Shown: positions 7,713-16,593, counted from the first letter of the stretch. The stretch: 28,705 bases of DNA from Clostridiales bacterium (GCA_003507395.1 DNVW01000006.1:1-28705); one strand, 5' to 3'. Notes: a model not told the origin generated them from the sequence alone. A program made the numbers and translations.

Positions 7713-8588
7713 TTACATCAAATTTATCATATCAAGAGGAACTTCTGCTACATATTCTACATTTAATCCAGTAATTGGATGTACAAATTTGACTTTATAA
7801 GCATGCAAAGCCTGTCTATTTATTAATTTTGAAGCATTTCCATATAAAGTATCACCTAATATAGGATGACCTATATGGGCTAAATGTACACGTATTTGAT
7901 GTGTTCGTCCTGTTTCTAAAATACACTTTACGACAGAAGTATTATCAACTTTTTTTAATACCTTGTAATGCGTAATAGCAATATCGCCATTTAAACTTAC
8001 ACATCTTTCTATAATGCTGTTTTCCTTTCTGGCAATAGGAAATGTAAGAGTACCTTCATTTTCTTCAAATATTCCTTCACAAACAGCAATATATTCTTTA
8101 TAAAATATATTATCTTTCATTTCTCTAACTAGATATTCTTGTATATATTCATTTTTGGCAAAAATAACAATTCCAGACGTATCCTTATCTAGTCGGTTGA
8201 TAGGTCTTATCTTTTTCTTAATGTCATTTTGTTCAAAGTAATATTTTACACCATTAGATAAACTATTATTATAATGTAAAATAGAAGGGTGAACAGCTAG
8301 TCCAGCAGGTTTATTTATTACTAAATAGTATTCATCTTCATATATAATATCTAAATTCATTTCTAAAGATACTATATTTTCACTTTCTTCTTCAAAATCA
8401 ATAATAATTTCTACTGTGTCAAAAGGTTTTAAGTTATAATCTACAAATGTAGGACTACCATTTAATAAAATTTTTTTATTTTTCTTTAATTTAATTAATA
8501 ATCTATCAGAAATTTGAAATTTAACTTTTAACAATTCTTTTATATTAAAATAATTATCATTAGGTTGTATACAGTATTTTAAATTCAT
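7713..8588 (-). CDS. RluD-family pseudouridine synthase
   Basis: Converts specific uridines in rRNA or tRNA to pseudouridine. An N-terminal S4-like RNA-binding region (residues about 15-65, ISDRLLIKLKKNKKILLNG) precedes the catalytic domain. The catalytic loop RLDKDTSG holds the essential Asp at residue 134. LVINKPAGLAVHP near residue 90 and GRTHQIRVHLAHIGHPILGDTLYG near the C-terminus are signatures of the RluA/RluD family. At 291 aa it is of normal length. The start ATG overlaps the end of the HD-domain gene by 4 bp, so translation is coupled. The exact target site cannot be told from sequence. Confidence 0.92.
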   Translation of the reverse strand: MNLKYCIQPNDNYFNIKELLKVKFQISDRLLIKLKKNKKILLNGSPTFVDYNLKPFDTVEIIIDFEEESENIVSLEMNLDIIYEDEYYLVINKPAGLAVHPSILHYNNSLSNGVKYYFEQNDIKKKIRPINRLDKDTSGIVIFAKNEYIQEYLVREMKDNIFYKEYIAVCEGIFEENEGTLTFPIARKENSIIERCVSLNGDIAITHYKVLKKVDNTSVVKCILETGRTHQIRVHLAHIGHPILGDTLYGNASKLINRQALHAYKVKFVHPITGLNVEYVAEVPLDMINLM

Positions 8589-9157
8589 TTTAAACCTCTG
8601 TTTTCTAAAATATATGTAGCCTCTAAATCAGCTTCATGAAGAGCCATAACTAAAGGATACTTTTCAAATACAGCACTAAGAGTATTATGAAGTTCCTTAG
8701 GCTCACTAAATCCCATATGCCATCTTATTGCGTACATCTCTTCCATACTGAGATTAATAAATTTACTAATCATCATAACAGATTTTTCTCCATGACCATA
8801 TGGAATAGTATCATTTATAGAATAATAAGGTTCTTTTACCCATATACCATCTTCATTTTTTTTATTTCTCATTTCTACGCAATAATAATTTGCTTTACAA
8901 ATATCGTGAAGTAAAGTAATAATTATTAATGTATCATCATTAACATTTAAAATGCTTGCAAATGGAAATTGAGTTAATTTTTGCTTTAAAACTTTATATA
9001 CATTTAAACTATGCTCTAAAAGACCTCCTTCATAACTACCATGAAATCTAGTACTAGCAGGTGCTTTATAAAAATCTGATTTTTCAATCCAAGCTAACAG
9101 TTTATCCATTCCTTCTCTATTTGTACTTTTTAATAATTCAATGAATTCTTCTTTCAT
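8585..9157 (-). CDS. HD-domain phosphohydrolase-like protein
   Basis: 190-aa protein with the metal-binding HD pattern: H39 and H49 (RFHGSYEGGLLEHSLNV), H84-D85 (LLHDICK), H122 (GHGEKS) and H147 (RWHMG). Such proteins hydrolyse nucleotides or phosphodiesters; the substrate is not evident. It appears smaller than HD-GYP proteins and lacks the GYP motif. It is first in a two-gene operon with the pseudouridine synthase, driven by a consensus promoter 34 nt upstream. A GGGTG-type site precedes ATG. Confidence 0.85.
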   Translation of the reverse strand: MKEEFIELLKSTNREGMDKLLAWIEKSDFYKAPASTRFHGSYEGGLLEHSLNVYKVLKQKLTQFPFASILNVNDDTLIIITLLHDICKANYYCVEMRNKKNEDGIWVKEPYYSINDTIPYGHGEKSVMMISKFINLSMEEMYAIRWHMGFSEPKELHNTLSAVFEKYPLVMALHEADLEATYILENRGLK

Positions 9158-9190
9158 TACACGAACACCCTTTCAATATTAATCGTATTT

Positions 9191-9219
9191 ATTATATAGT
9201 TTTTTATAAAAAGTGTCAA
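9191..9219 (-). promoter_or_regulatory. Sigma-A promoter of the HD-domain/rluD-like operon
   Basis: On the minus strand TTGACA (9219-9214) and TATAAT (9196-9191) are separated by exactly 17 nt, a perfect consensus. It is divergent from the pta promoter. Confidence 0.88.
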
Positions 9220-9235
9220 ACTTTTCCTAAAGTAC

Positions 9236-9264
9236 TTGTGCTTTTAAGAATTTCTTTATATAAT
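9236..9264 (+). promoter_or_regulatory. Sigma-A promoter of pta-ackA
   Basis: TTGTGC (9236-9241), 17-nt spacer, TATAAT (9259-9264), ending 36 nt before the pta start. It is back to back with the HD-domain operon promoter, with only 16 nt between the two -35 boxes. Confidence 0.75.
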
Positions 9265-9300
9265 ATTAAAGTAGTTTAAATACAGAAAGGAAGAGTGCTA

Positions 9301-10305
9301 ATGAGTTTTATAGATGATATTAAACAAAAAGCTAAAAGAGAAATAAAAACTATAGTATTACCTGAAGGTGGCGATTTAAGAGTCTTGAAAGCTGTTGATA
9401 CTATATTAAAAGAAAAATTTGCAAATATTATTTTGATAGGTGATGAAAAAGAAGTTACAAAATTAGCAAATGAAAATAATCTAGATATTAATGGAGTAAA
9501 AATAATAAATCCGAACAATTTTGAAAAATATGAAGAGTATGCAGTTGCTTTATATGAATTAAGAAAAGCTAAAGGGATGACTTTAGAACAAGCAAAAGAA
9601 TTGTTATTAAATGAAACATATTTAGGTATGATGATTGTAAAACAAGGATATGCAGATGGATTAGTTTCTGGTGCTTGTCATTCGACAGCAGATACATTAA
9701 GACCTGCACTTCAAATTTTAAAAACTGCTCCTAATACTAAATTAGTGTCTTCATTTTTTATAATGGTTGTTCCGAACTGTATATATGGAGAAAATGGCGT
9801 TTTTGTATTTAGTGATTGTGGATTAGTGAAGAATCCTAACTCAGATGAGCTTTCTGAAATTGCTATTGCATCTAGTAAAAGTTTTGAACAATTAGTAGGA
9901 GCACCAGCAAAAGTTGCAATGCTTTCATATTCAACTCATGGAAGTGCAGATTCAGAAGAGGTTCAAAAAGTAGTAGAAGCCACAAAATTATTAAAAGAAA
10001 AAATGCCAGATTTAATGTGTGATGGAGAATTGCAATTAGATGCTGCAATTATTCCAGAAGTGGCGAGAAGTAAGGCAAAAGGAAGTAATGTAGCAGGATA
10101 TGCAAATACATTAATATTCCCAGATTTAAATGCTGGAAATATAGGATACAAGTTAGTACAAAGGTTAGCAAAAGCAGAAGCTTATGGACCAATGTGTCAA
10201 GGTATTGCTAAGCCAGTAAATGATTTATCAAGAGGTTGTAGCAGTGAAGACATAGTAGGAGTTGTAGCAATTACTTGTGTTCAAGCACAAGAAAATAATA
10301 TATAA
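9301..10305 (+). CDS. pta: Phosphate acetyltransferase
   Basis: Converts acetyl-CoA and phosphate to acetyl phosphate and CoA, the first step of acetate formation. Family signatures include KTIVLPEGGDLRVLKA near the N-terminus, GLVSGACHSTADTLRPALQI near residues 119-138, and the C-terminal SKAKGSNVAGYANTLIFPDLNAGNIGYK and GPMCQGIAKPVNDLSRGCS. At 334 aa it is the short, single-domain form. ATG 9301 has AAAGGA 9 nt upstream; the in-frame GTG at 9295 is too close. ackA follows after 17 nt in the same operon. Confidence 0.97.
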   Translation: MSFIDDIKQKAKREIKTIVLPEGGDLRVLKAVDTILKEKFANIILIGDEKEVTKLANENNLDINGVKIINPNNFEKYEEYAVALYELRKAKGMTLEQAKELLLNETYLGMMIVKQGYADGLVSGACHSTADTLRPALQILKTAPNTKLVSSFFIMVVPNCIYGENGVFVFSDCGLVKNPNSDELSEIAIASSKSFEQLVGAPAKVAMLSYSTHGSADSEEVQKVVEATKLLKEKMPDLMCDGELQLDAAIIPEVARSKAKGSNVAGYANTLIFPDLNAGNIGYKLVQRLAKAEAYGPMCQGIAKPVNDLSRGCSSEDIVGVVAITCVQAQENNI

Positions 10306-10322
10306 GAAAGGGATGTAAGAAA

Positions 10323-11516
10323 ATGAAAATTTTAGTAGTAAACTGTGGAAGTTCATCATTAAAATATCAATTAATTGATATGGAAACAGAAGAAGTTATG
10401 GCAAAAGGTTATCTAGAAAGAATAGGATTAGGAGGTTCATTCTTAACACATACTGTAAATGGAGAAAAACATAGAATAGAGAAAGAAATTGCTAATCATG
10501 AAGAAGCAATGAATTTACTTTTAGAGCAACTATTAGATAAAAATTATGGTGTTATTTCTAGTTTAGATGAAATAAATGCTGTGGGACATAGAGTAGTTCA
10601 CGGTGGAGAAAAATTTAGTGGCTCTGTTATTATTACAGACGAGGTTATAAATGCAATAAAGGAATGTATCCCGCTTGCGCCATTACACAACCCAGCAGGA
10701 ATAACAGGAATAGAAGCTTGTAAAAAAGCATTACCAAATGTTCCAATGGTAGGTGTATTTGATACTGCATTTCACCAAACTCTAGAACCAAAAGCATATA
10801 TGTATGCTATACCATATGAATATTATGAAAAATACAAAATTCGTAAATATGGTTTCCACGGAACATCTCATAAATTTGTTTCACAAAGAGTCGCAGAAGT
10901 AATGAATAAGCCAATAGAAGATTTAAAAATAATTACTTGTCATTTAGGCCAAGGTGCAAGTTTATGTGCTGTTAAAAATGGAAAATCTGTAGATACTTCT
11001 ATGGGATTAACACCTCTAGCAGGTGTACCAATGGGTTCTCGTTCAGGCGACATAGATCCATCAATAGTAACATTTTTAATGGAAAAAGAAGGATTATCTG
11101 CTAAAGAAATGGATAATATATTAAATAAAAAGTCAGGAAAACTAGGTCTATCTGGAATAAGTGCAGATGATAGAGATATAGAAAAAGAAATACCTAATGG
11201 AAATAAAAGAGCAGAACTTGCTATAGATAATTTTGTATATCAAGTTGTAGGATATATAGGAAGATTTGTAGCACAAATGAATGGCGTTGATGTGATAACT
11301 TTTGCAGGAGGAGTAGGAGAAAACGGAATAGATGTAAGAGAGCAAATTTGTGAATACTTGGAATTTTTGGGAGTTAAGATAAATAAAGAAGCAAATAACT
11401 GCAGAGGCAAAGAGGTGGAAATATCTACATCAGATTCAAAAGTAAAAGTATTTGTAATACCAACAAATGAAGAACTTATGATAGCAAGAGATACCAAAGA
11501 ATTAATAACAAAATAA
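10323..11516 (+). CDS. ackA: Acetate kinase
   Basis: Transfers phosphate from acetyl phosphate to ADP, giving acetate and ATP, the substrate-level energy step of fermentation. Motifs: KILVVNCGSSSLKYQL at the N-terminus, VGHRVVHGGEKF near residue 88, FDTAFHQT near 147, RKYGFHGTSHKFV near 176, THLG-like TCHLGQGASL near 204, and FAGGVGENG near 327. At 397 aa it is full length. It is second gene of the pta-ackA operon. Confidence 0.98.
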   Translation: MKILVVNCGSSSLKYQLIDMETEEVMAKGYLERIGLGGSFLTHTVNGEKHRIEKEIANHEEAMNLLLEQLLDKNYGVISSLDEINAVGHRVVHGGEKFSGSVIITDEVINAIKECIPLAPLHNPAGITGIEACKKALPNVPMVGVFDTAFHQTLEPKAYMYAIPYEYYEKYKIRKYGFHGTSHKFVSQRVAEVMNKPIEDLKIITCHLGQGASLCAVKNGKSVDTSMGLTPLAGVPMGSRSGDIDPSIVTFLMEKEGLSAKEMDNILNKKSGKLGLSGISADDRDIEKEIPNGNKRAELAIDNFVYQVVGYIGRFVAQMNGVDVITFAGGVGENGIDVREQICEYLEFLGVKINKEANNCRGKEVEISTSDSKVKVFVIPTNEELMIARDTKELITK

Positions 11517-11543
11517 AGCAACATATGTATTAAAATACTAAAA

Positions 11544-11617
11544 GATTACCTCACTCTATTTACATAATTTCATATTATATAGTAATTTGAAATTAGAAGG
11601 TGAGGTGATTTTTTTTG
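11544..11617 (+). promoter_or_regulatory. Inverted repeat covering the spoVFB ribosome binding site
   Basis: GATTACCTCAC (11544-11554) can pair with GTGAGGTGATT (11600-11610): 11 bp, two of them G-U, across a 45-nt loop. The right arm contains the GAGGTGA Shine-Dalgarno of spoVFB and runs into a T-run just before the TTG start. It could end ackA read-through or hide the ribosome binding site in read-through RNA. Confidence 0.55.
11553..11579 (+). promoter_or_regulatory. Candidate sigma-K-type promoter of spoVFB
   Basis: AC (11553-11554), a 16-nt spacer and CATATTATA (11571-11579) match the sigma-K pattern AC-N16-CATANNNTA. In Bacillus spoVF is transcribed by sigma-K in the mother cell, so placement makes sense. 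The motif is short and the region AT-rich. Confidence 0.45.
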
Positions 11618-12193
11618 AAAATAAAAGACAAAAAAATTGGATTTATACTAACTGGTTCATTTTGCACCTTTAAATATACTATTCCTCAAATAAAAAAGAT
11701 TATGGAAGAGGGAGGAGTCGTAATACCAATAATGTCTAAAAATGCATATAACATGGATACAAAATTTGGCACGGCGCTAGAGTTTATAAAAGAAATTGAA
11801 GAAATAACAGGAAAAGAAATAATTCACACAATTCAAGGAGCAGAACCTATTGGTCCAAAAGGCTTGACAGACATATTAATAATAGCTCCTGCAACAGGGA
11901 ATACTATTGGAAAATTAGCAAATGGAATAACAGATGATGTAGGAACAATGGCAACGAAATCACATTTAAGAAATAATAATCCTGTAGTTGTTGCAATATC
12001 TACAAATGATGCTTTATCAGGAAGTGCTGAAAATATAGGAAAATTACTTAATAGGAATAATTATTTCTTTGTACCATTTAGACAAGATAATCCCATAACC
12101 AAGCCGCGTTCATTAGTGTTTGATCCCAAATATATAATTCCTACGCTAGAGTTTGCATTAGATAAAGAACAAATACAACCTATATTGATTTAG
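11615..12193 (+). CDS. spoVFB: Dipicolinate synthase subunit B (SpoVFB/DpaB)
   Basis: Flavoprotein-fold subunit of dipicolinate synthase, which oxidises dihydrodipicolinate to the spore-core compound dipicolinic acid. Signatures: KIGFILTGSFCTF at the N-terminus, GGVVIPIMSKNA, then EPIGPKGLTDILIIAPATGNT, LANGITDDVGTMATKSHLRN, NPVVVAISTNDALSG and the C-terminal PFRQDNPITKPRSLV. At 192 aa it is full length. The start is TTG with GAGGTGA 6 nt upstream; no ATG or GTG fits. Its usual partner spoVFA is not adjacent, since ackA lies upstream and a terminator downstream. Expression is probably sporulation-specific. Confidence 0.93.
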   Translation: MKIKDKKIGFILTGSFCTFKYTIPQIKKIMEEGGVVIPIMSKNAYNMDTKFGTALEFIKEIEEITGKEIIHTIQGAEPIGPKGLTDILIIAPATGNTIGKLANGITDDVGTMATKSHLRNNNPVVVAISTNDALSGSAENIGKLLNRNNYFFVPFRQDNPITKPRSLVFDPKYIIPTLEFALDKEQIQPILI

Positions 12194-12197
12194 AAAT

Positions 12198-12232
12198 AAT
12201 CGATGTCTGTTGTTGTACAACGGACATCGATT
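12198..12232. terminator. Terminator after spoVFB
   Basis: AATCGATGTCTGTTG and CAACGGACATCGATT form a 15-bp stem with one G-U pair and a 5-nt loop. A short T-rich stretch follows on the plus strand. It may also serve the convergent membrane-protein gene. Confidence 0.8.
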
Positions 12233-12244
12233 TAACTATTTTTC

Positions 12245-12676
12245 TTAGATAAAGAAGAAAAAATAGTTGTGTTCAACCAATTCAACCAAAAGTCCTAATA
12301 TAAACGTTATCAGTATGGCTAATCCAATGCTATATAATATAAATAACATAGTTATAAGAATTCCAGTCTCAGTTAATTTGGCAATAACAAAGGCAATAAT
12401 TGAAAAAGTTATAACTAATATCCAAAAGATAACTTTTCCATTATAAACTTTTTGGATGGAAAAACTTTCAGATGGAATTGTTATTTTTTCATGTGGATTA
12501 ATCTGGATAACATTAGAGCCATAAGAAATTCGCAATGAACGAAATGGCTCATTATTTTTTATTTCAGTATTTGTAGAATTGGAGTTGCTAAAACTCACAA
12601 TAGGACTCCGAAAGAAATCCACTAGGAATATTAAAGCAACAAGAAATAAGATGAAAATAATGATTTTCTTCTTCAC
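12245..12676 (-). CDS. Hypothetical membrane protein, 143 aa
   Basis: I do not recognise a family. An N-terminal hydrophobic segment (residues 3-22) acts as a signal anchor, a polar region with N/S-rich residues covers about 25-80, and two further membrane helices lie near 82-102 and 106-133. The end is HNYFFFFI. The start is GTG preceded by AGGAGG with 10-nt spacing. It is monocistronic, convergent with spoVFB, and divided from the upstream recombinase by about 100 nt. Confidence 0.7.
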   Translation of the reverse strand: MKKKIIIFILFLVALIFLVDFFRSPIVSFSNSNSTNTEIKNNEPFRSLRISYGSNVIQINPHEKITIPSESFSIQKVYNGKVIFWILVITFSIIAFVIAKLTETGILITMLFILYSIGLAILITFILGLLVELVEHNYFFFFI

Positions 12677-12782
12677 GCAACATATACCTCCTCTTAATGA
12701 AGAAAATTATATATAATAACAGCATATAGCTATTATGAACAATAAATTAATAACTTAATTATACAATATTTACATAAACAAG

Positions 12783-13760
12783 TCAACTGAAATCACTTAA
12801 AGGATTACTTTCAACTGCATTTCGTACTTGTTCATTGTCTACATGAGTATATATTTCAGTCGTAGAAATACTAGCATGGCCCAATAATTCTTGTAATGCT
12901 CTTATATCTACATTGCCATATTTGTACATTAAAGTAGCAGCAGTATGCCTTAATTTATGTACAGAATATTTATTTATATCTAAACCAGCTTTAAGCAATT
13001 CCTGTTTAACAATATATTGTACAGTTCTATTACTAATGCGCTCTCTACGTTCACTTAAAAATAAAGCATCTCTAGAATTATATTGTATGTTTTCTTTTGG
13101 CCTAACATTAATATAATCATTTATTGCATTTATACAAGCTTTATTTAAATAAATAGCTCTTTCTTTATTTCCTTTACCAATTACATTAAGTTTACATTCT
13201 CCAAAATCAATGTCTTTTATATTTATACCAACTAATTCAGATAAACGCATACCGCAATTTAAAAACAAAGTAATTATTGCAAAATCTCTTTCTTTATTAC
13301 GATTTTCTTCTGTAGCAGTAATATTTAAAAGCCTTCTACTGTCATCTAAAGATAGGTATTTAGGGATACGTTTATCTTGTTTAGGAGTTTCTAATGTTTG
13401 TGCAGGGTTTATTTCTAATATGTGGGCTTTATTTGTTAAATAATTAAAAAATATTCTTATGGTAGATATTTTCCTAGCACGAGTTGCAGCTTTTGCATTA
13501 AGATTTGTTGCTAAATAAGCTATAAATGCATGAATATCTTCTAATTTTATATTTTTTAGTATATCAACAGGAAAATCATTAATATTAATTTCCTTAAAGT
13601 CTGTTTTATTTGTTAAATGAAAGTGTATTTTCATATATTTAAGAAACATAGCCAAGTCATAATTATATTCTTTTATAGAATTAGGAGATTTATTCAATAT
13701 GGTTATAGAATAATCTAAAAAAGAATTAAGAAAATCTGGATTTTGCTCTCTACTAATCAT
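12783..13760 (-). CDS. XerC/XerD-type tyrosine recombinase
   Basis: Site-specific recombinase cutting and rejoining DNA through a tyrosine. A SAM-like N-terminal DNA-binding domain (about residues 5-115, ending RKISTIRIFFNYL) precedes the catalytic domain. All active-site residues are present, numbered from ATG 13760: R172 (CGMRLSE), K196 (GKGNKE), H268 and R271 (HKLRH), H295 (LLGHAS) and Y304 (EIYTH). Length 325 aa fits chromosomal XerC/D. GTG at 13769 overlaps the GGAG site, so ATG is preferred. It borders the accessory block to its right, but nothing ties it to mobilisation; it may be the chromosome dimer resolvase. Confidence 0.9.
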   Translation of the reverse strand: MISREQNPDFLNSFLDYSITILNKSPNSIKEYNYDLAMFLKYMKIHFHLTNKTDFKEININDFPVDILKNIKLEDIHAFIAYLATNLNAKAATRARKISTIRIFFNYLTNKAHILEINPAQTLETPKQDKRIPKYLSLDDSRRLLNITATEENRNKERDFAIITLFLNCGMRLSELVGINIKDIDFGECKLNVIGKGNKERAIYLNKACINAINDYINVRPKENIQYNSRDALFLSERRERISNRTVQYIVKQELLKAGLDINKYSVHKLRHTAATLMYKYGNVDIRALQELLGHASISTTEIYTHVDNEQVRNAVESNPLSDFS

Positions 13761-13983
13761 TTGTTTCACACTCCAATATATAATTTATATGTATATTATA
13801 TAACAAAGAAGAAAAAAAGCAAATAGCGTTATTGGCTATATTGTTTATTTTAATTTTTATTTTATCAATTATTGAAAAAAGTATATATTTGTGTTATTTT
13901 TATTATATAGAAAGATAATTAACAATGTAATACCTCAAGAAGTATGTTAGGTATATTTAATAATGAAAAGGAGGTATATTAAA

Positions 13984-14289
13984 ATGGACGAATTTAAAGT
14001 TATCGTTGTAATGAATGAAGCTATGATAGGTGTGTTAAAAGATAAAAATTCTGATTATTCGGTAAATCTAAAAATTCAAGAATACTTAAAGGATGAGGCA
14101 CTATTTTTTAAGATTAATAAACAAAATGCTTATAAAATTTTGCAAAAAGTTGGAGTAAAACAAGAACAACTGGATAGGGTGTATAAGAAGTTAATATCAC
14201 CTAATATATTTTATGATTTATTAAATAAAGGCAAAATAAAAGCTGATGATGATAGTATAGTTGTTAAATATGATATTTATCGGTTATAA
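13984..14289 (+). CDS. Hypothetical protein, 101 aa
   Basis: I do not recognise a family. It is a soluble-looking protein with a beta-like start (FKVIVVMNEAMIGVL), a middle rich in helix-forming residues (KINKQNAYKILQKVGVKQEQLDRVYKKLI) and a mixed C-terminus. The in-frame upstream ATG at 13963 contains the AAGGAGG site within its own codons, so ATG 13984, with that site 8 nt upstream, is chosen. It leads a same-strand run with the two transglutaminase-like genes and the glycosyltransferase, 57 nt before the first of them. No promoter is clear in the 210 nt upstream. Confidence 0.75.
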   Translation: MDEFKVIVVMNEAMIGVLKDKNSDYSVNLKIQEYLKDEALFFKINKQNAYKILQKVGVKQEQLDRVYKKLISPNIFYDLLNKGKIKADDDSIVVKYDIYRL

Positions 14290-14346
14290 TAATTTGTTTA
14301 AAAAGCCAAATTAAACTAGTAATATAAAAAATGGAGGAATTTATAA

Positions 14347-15360
14347 ATGAGTGATGAATACATAAAAAAATTCTACAATGAAGTAAATGAAGCATTAGAA
14401 GGAGATTATAAAATAATATTGGAACCTAATAGAAACCTTACAGATGAATGGATTGAATATGACCAAGTAAAATGGGAATTGGACGAGTCACTTCAAAAAT
14501 TAGTGAATACATTATTGGAAGAAGATACAATTGATTTTGAAGAAAAAGTTTTAATAATATATAAATATATATGTTTGAATTATGTATATGATGATAATGT
14601 TCTATATTTCTTCAAAAAGGATTCAAGTGATCCAAATAATATAAAATATATAGCAGTAGATTGGTATGGAAGAATAATTGATAAAAAGTGGAAGGAAAAT
14701 AGAAAAAATCATAATAGAAGAGTATGTTATGAATTTGCTAGATTTTATGCCAAAGCAATAAATGAAATGCTAATAGGAAATGATAACTGCGAAGCTTTTA
14801 TGCTTGGAGATAAGGAAAATTTACATTATGTTGTGGGATTAACAGGTAATGAATATAGCATTATTTTAGACCCAGATGATTTTAATAATATAAAAGATCT
14901 TACTAGATTAAAATTAGGACTTGCAATTAATGGAATAAAAATACTTAGAGATAATTCTGGAAAATTTCAAAAAGCTGTTGATAAATTTAATCAGGATAAA
15001 AAAAATGAGTTGCCTGAAGTAGAAAAAACAAGGGAAAATTTAAAAGATGGAAACTTTATTGAATATTTTAAAAGTGTTGTAGAAATATTAAAAAGTTATA
15101 ATATTGATTCACAGGGATTTTATGAATATATGAAATCAATAGTTGAACAAGAAGAGATAGAAACCGAAAAAGTATGGAAAAAAATTAATGGTGACAATGA
15201 AAAGAGATATGCAAGATGTTCTATTTTTAACTTAGATTCTAAAACATATTTACTAGATAGCGTGGATAAAACATTAAGTATAATTAACAATGAAAATTTA
15301 GATAAGGACACTTTTGTTTTTAATCCAGAGGAAAATGAATATCCTTATTATGGAGGATAA
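14347..15360 (+). CDS. Transglutaminase-like Cys-His-Asp protein, copy 1
   Basis: 337-aa soluble protein. Residues about 55-180 look like a transglutaminase-like core: a helix EEKVLIIYKYICLNYVYDDN, then a candidate triad of C127 (RRVCYEFARFYAKAI), H160 (LHYVVGL) and D175 (IILDPDD). The C-H gap is 33 and the H-D gap 15, as in this superfamily. The C-terminal part (about 230-337) is a separate domain with YFKSVVEILKSYNIDSQGFYEYMKSI and a strand-like region ending YPYYGG. No signal peptide or membrane helix is seen. The next gene is a paralogue. Substrate is unknown: a protease, amidase or cross-linking role is possible. Confidence 0.75.
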   Translation: MSDEYIKKFYNEVNEALEGDYKIILEPNRNLTDEWIEYDQVKWELDESLQKLVNTLLEEDTIDFEEKVLIIYKYICLNYVYDDNVLYFFKKDSSDPNNIKYIAVDWYGRIIDKKWKENRKNHNRRVCYEFARFYAKAINEMLIGNDNCEAFMLGDKENLHYVVGLTGNEYSIILDPDDFNNIKDLTRLKLGLAINGIKILRDNSGKFQKAVDKFNQDKKNELPEVEKTRENLKDGNFIEYFKSVVEILKSYNIDSQGFYEYMKSIVEQEEIETEKVWKKINGDNEKRYARCSIFNLDSKTYLLDSVDKTLSIINNENLDKDTFVFNPEENEYPYYGG

Positions 15361-15407
15361 TTGAAACAATAAAACACAATTAATCTATAGTATAAGGAGC
15401 AATTAAA

Positions 15408-16490
15408 ATGAGTATAGATATAGAAAAACTTATTAGGTTAAATAAATTGATAAGTGTACATTTTAGGAAAAAACATATAATTGTATTGGATCCAAAACAG
15501 AGAGAAGAATGTGGAGATAACGAGGAGTTAAAAGAAGATATAATATATGATCCAACAGAATGGACTTTACCAGAGAAATTGCATACATATGTAGAGAATT
15601 TGTCTGAAGAAAATCAATTAACCAATGAAGATAAGATTTTACTGATTTTTGAAAAGTTATGTAAAGACTATGTATATGATGACAACTTAATATCTTACAT
15701 AAAAAAGGTGGATGATGATGTATTTAGCTTACCTGATTGGTATGGTAGAGATATTGATCATGAATGGGAAAAAAACAGAGAACCACATAATAGAAGAATT
15801 TGCTTTGAACTATCTAGATATCTTGCAGAAGCATTAAAAGAATTATTAAAGGACAATGATGCTTTTAACATGTGCATTCTCTGGAATAAAAATCTCACGC
15901 ATTATTTCGTTGGATTAACATGCAGAGACTATAGCATAGCATTAGATACAGACGATTTTTTTAATATAAAAGACCTTACAAGATTAAAGACAGGTTTAAC
16001 TCCTAAGGGAGTAACAGTTCTAGAGGATAGAAAAGGCAAATTTAAGAATGCACTTGAAAGATTCAATGAAGGAAAAACTGAAGATGCTATTAACAAGATT
16101 GAAGAGGAAACAGCTGATTTTACTGAAACTCAAAATCCTAATGAATTGAATGAAGAGATTGTTTTCTTAAAAAAAGCAATGGAAGTATTAGCAACAAAAT
16201 ATAATGTTGATTCACAAGGAATATTTGAATATATGAAAGAAATAATAGATATTCGATTAGGATCAGAAAATAGAGAAAAAATATGGAAAAAAATAGAAGG
16301 AGAGACTAATACATCAACTAGGTATATAAGATGCTTAGTTATAAATATGGATGGGCAAAAATATTTAATTGATGGTGACGAAAGAGTATTACGTCCATTT
16401 AATGAAGAAGAGTTAAATAAGAAGAGACCAACTTTTATACCATATAGTGATCTTTCTCGTGGAGGATTCGATTACTATGACGGAACGTAA
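15408..16490 (+). CDS. Transglutaminase-like Cys-His-Asp protein, copy 2
   Basis: 360-aa paralogue of the preceding gene, alignable along its whole length: EDKILLIFEKLCKDYVYDDN, PDWYGRDIDHEWEKNREPHNRR, then C132 (RRICFELSRYLAEAL), H165 (LTHYFVGL) and D180 (IALDTDD), with the same 33 and 15 residue gaps. DDFFNIKDLTRLKTGL and the C-terminal KYNVDSQGIFEYMKEI also match. It differs by an acidic insertion near residues 215-240 and a longer tail ending FDYYDGT. It starts 47 nt after copy 1, with an AAGGAG site before ATG. Both triads are intact, so neither copy looks decayed. Function is unknown. Confidence 0.75.
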   Translation: MSIDIEKLIRLNKLISVHFRKKHIIVLDPKQREECGDNEELKEDIIYDPTEWTLPEKLHTYVENLSEENQLTNEDKILLIFEKLCKDYVYDDNLISYIKKVDDDVFSLPDWYGRDIDHEWEKNREPHNRRICFELSRYLAEALKELLKDNDAFNMCILWNKNLTHYFVGLTCRDYSIALDTDDFFNIKDLTRLKTGLTPKGVTVLEDRKGKFKNALERFNEGKTEDAINKIEEETADFTETQNPNELNEEIVFLKKAMEVLATKYNVDSQGIFEYMKEIIDIRLGSENREKIWKKIEGETNTSTRYIRCLVINMDGQKYLIDGDERVLRPFNEEELNKKRPTFIPYSDLSRGGFDYYDGT

Positions 16491-16593
16491 TAAATAATAT
16501 ACTATGTTAAAACAATTGAAACAGTTGAATTTGCAGATAAATTGTGATAAAATTATTACGTATAATAAAATATAAGAAAAGGAATAATGAGTT

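Noticed and set aside
12783..13760. Integrase of a genomic island with att sites
   Set aside because: No tRNA gene or matching direct repeats flank a block, and the protein looks like a chromosomal XerC/D.
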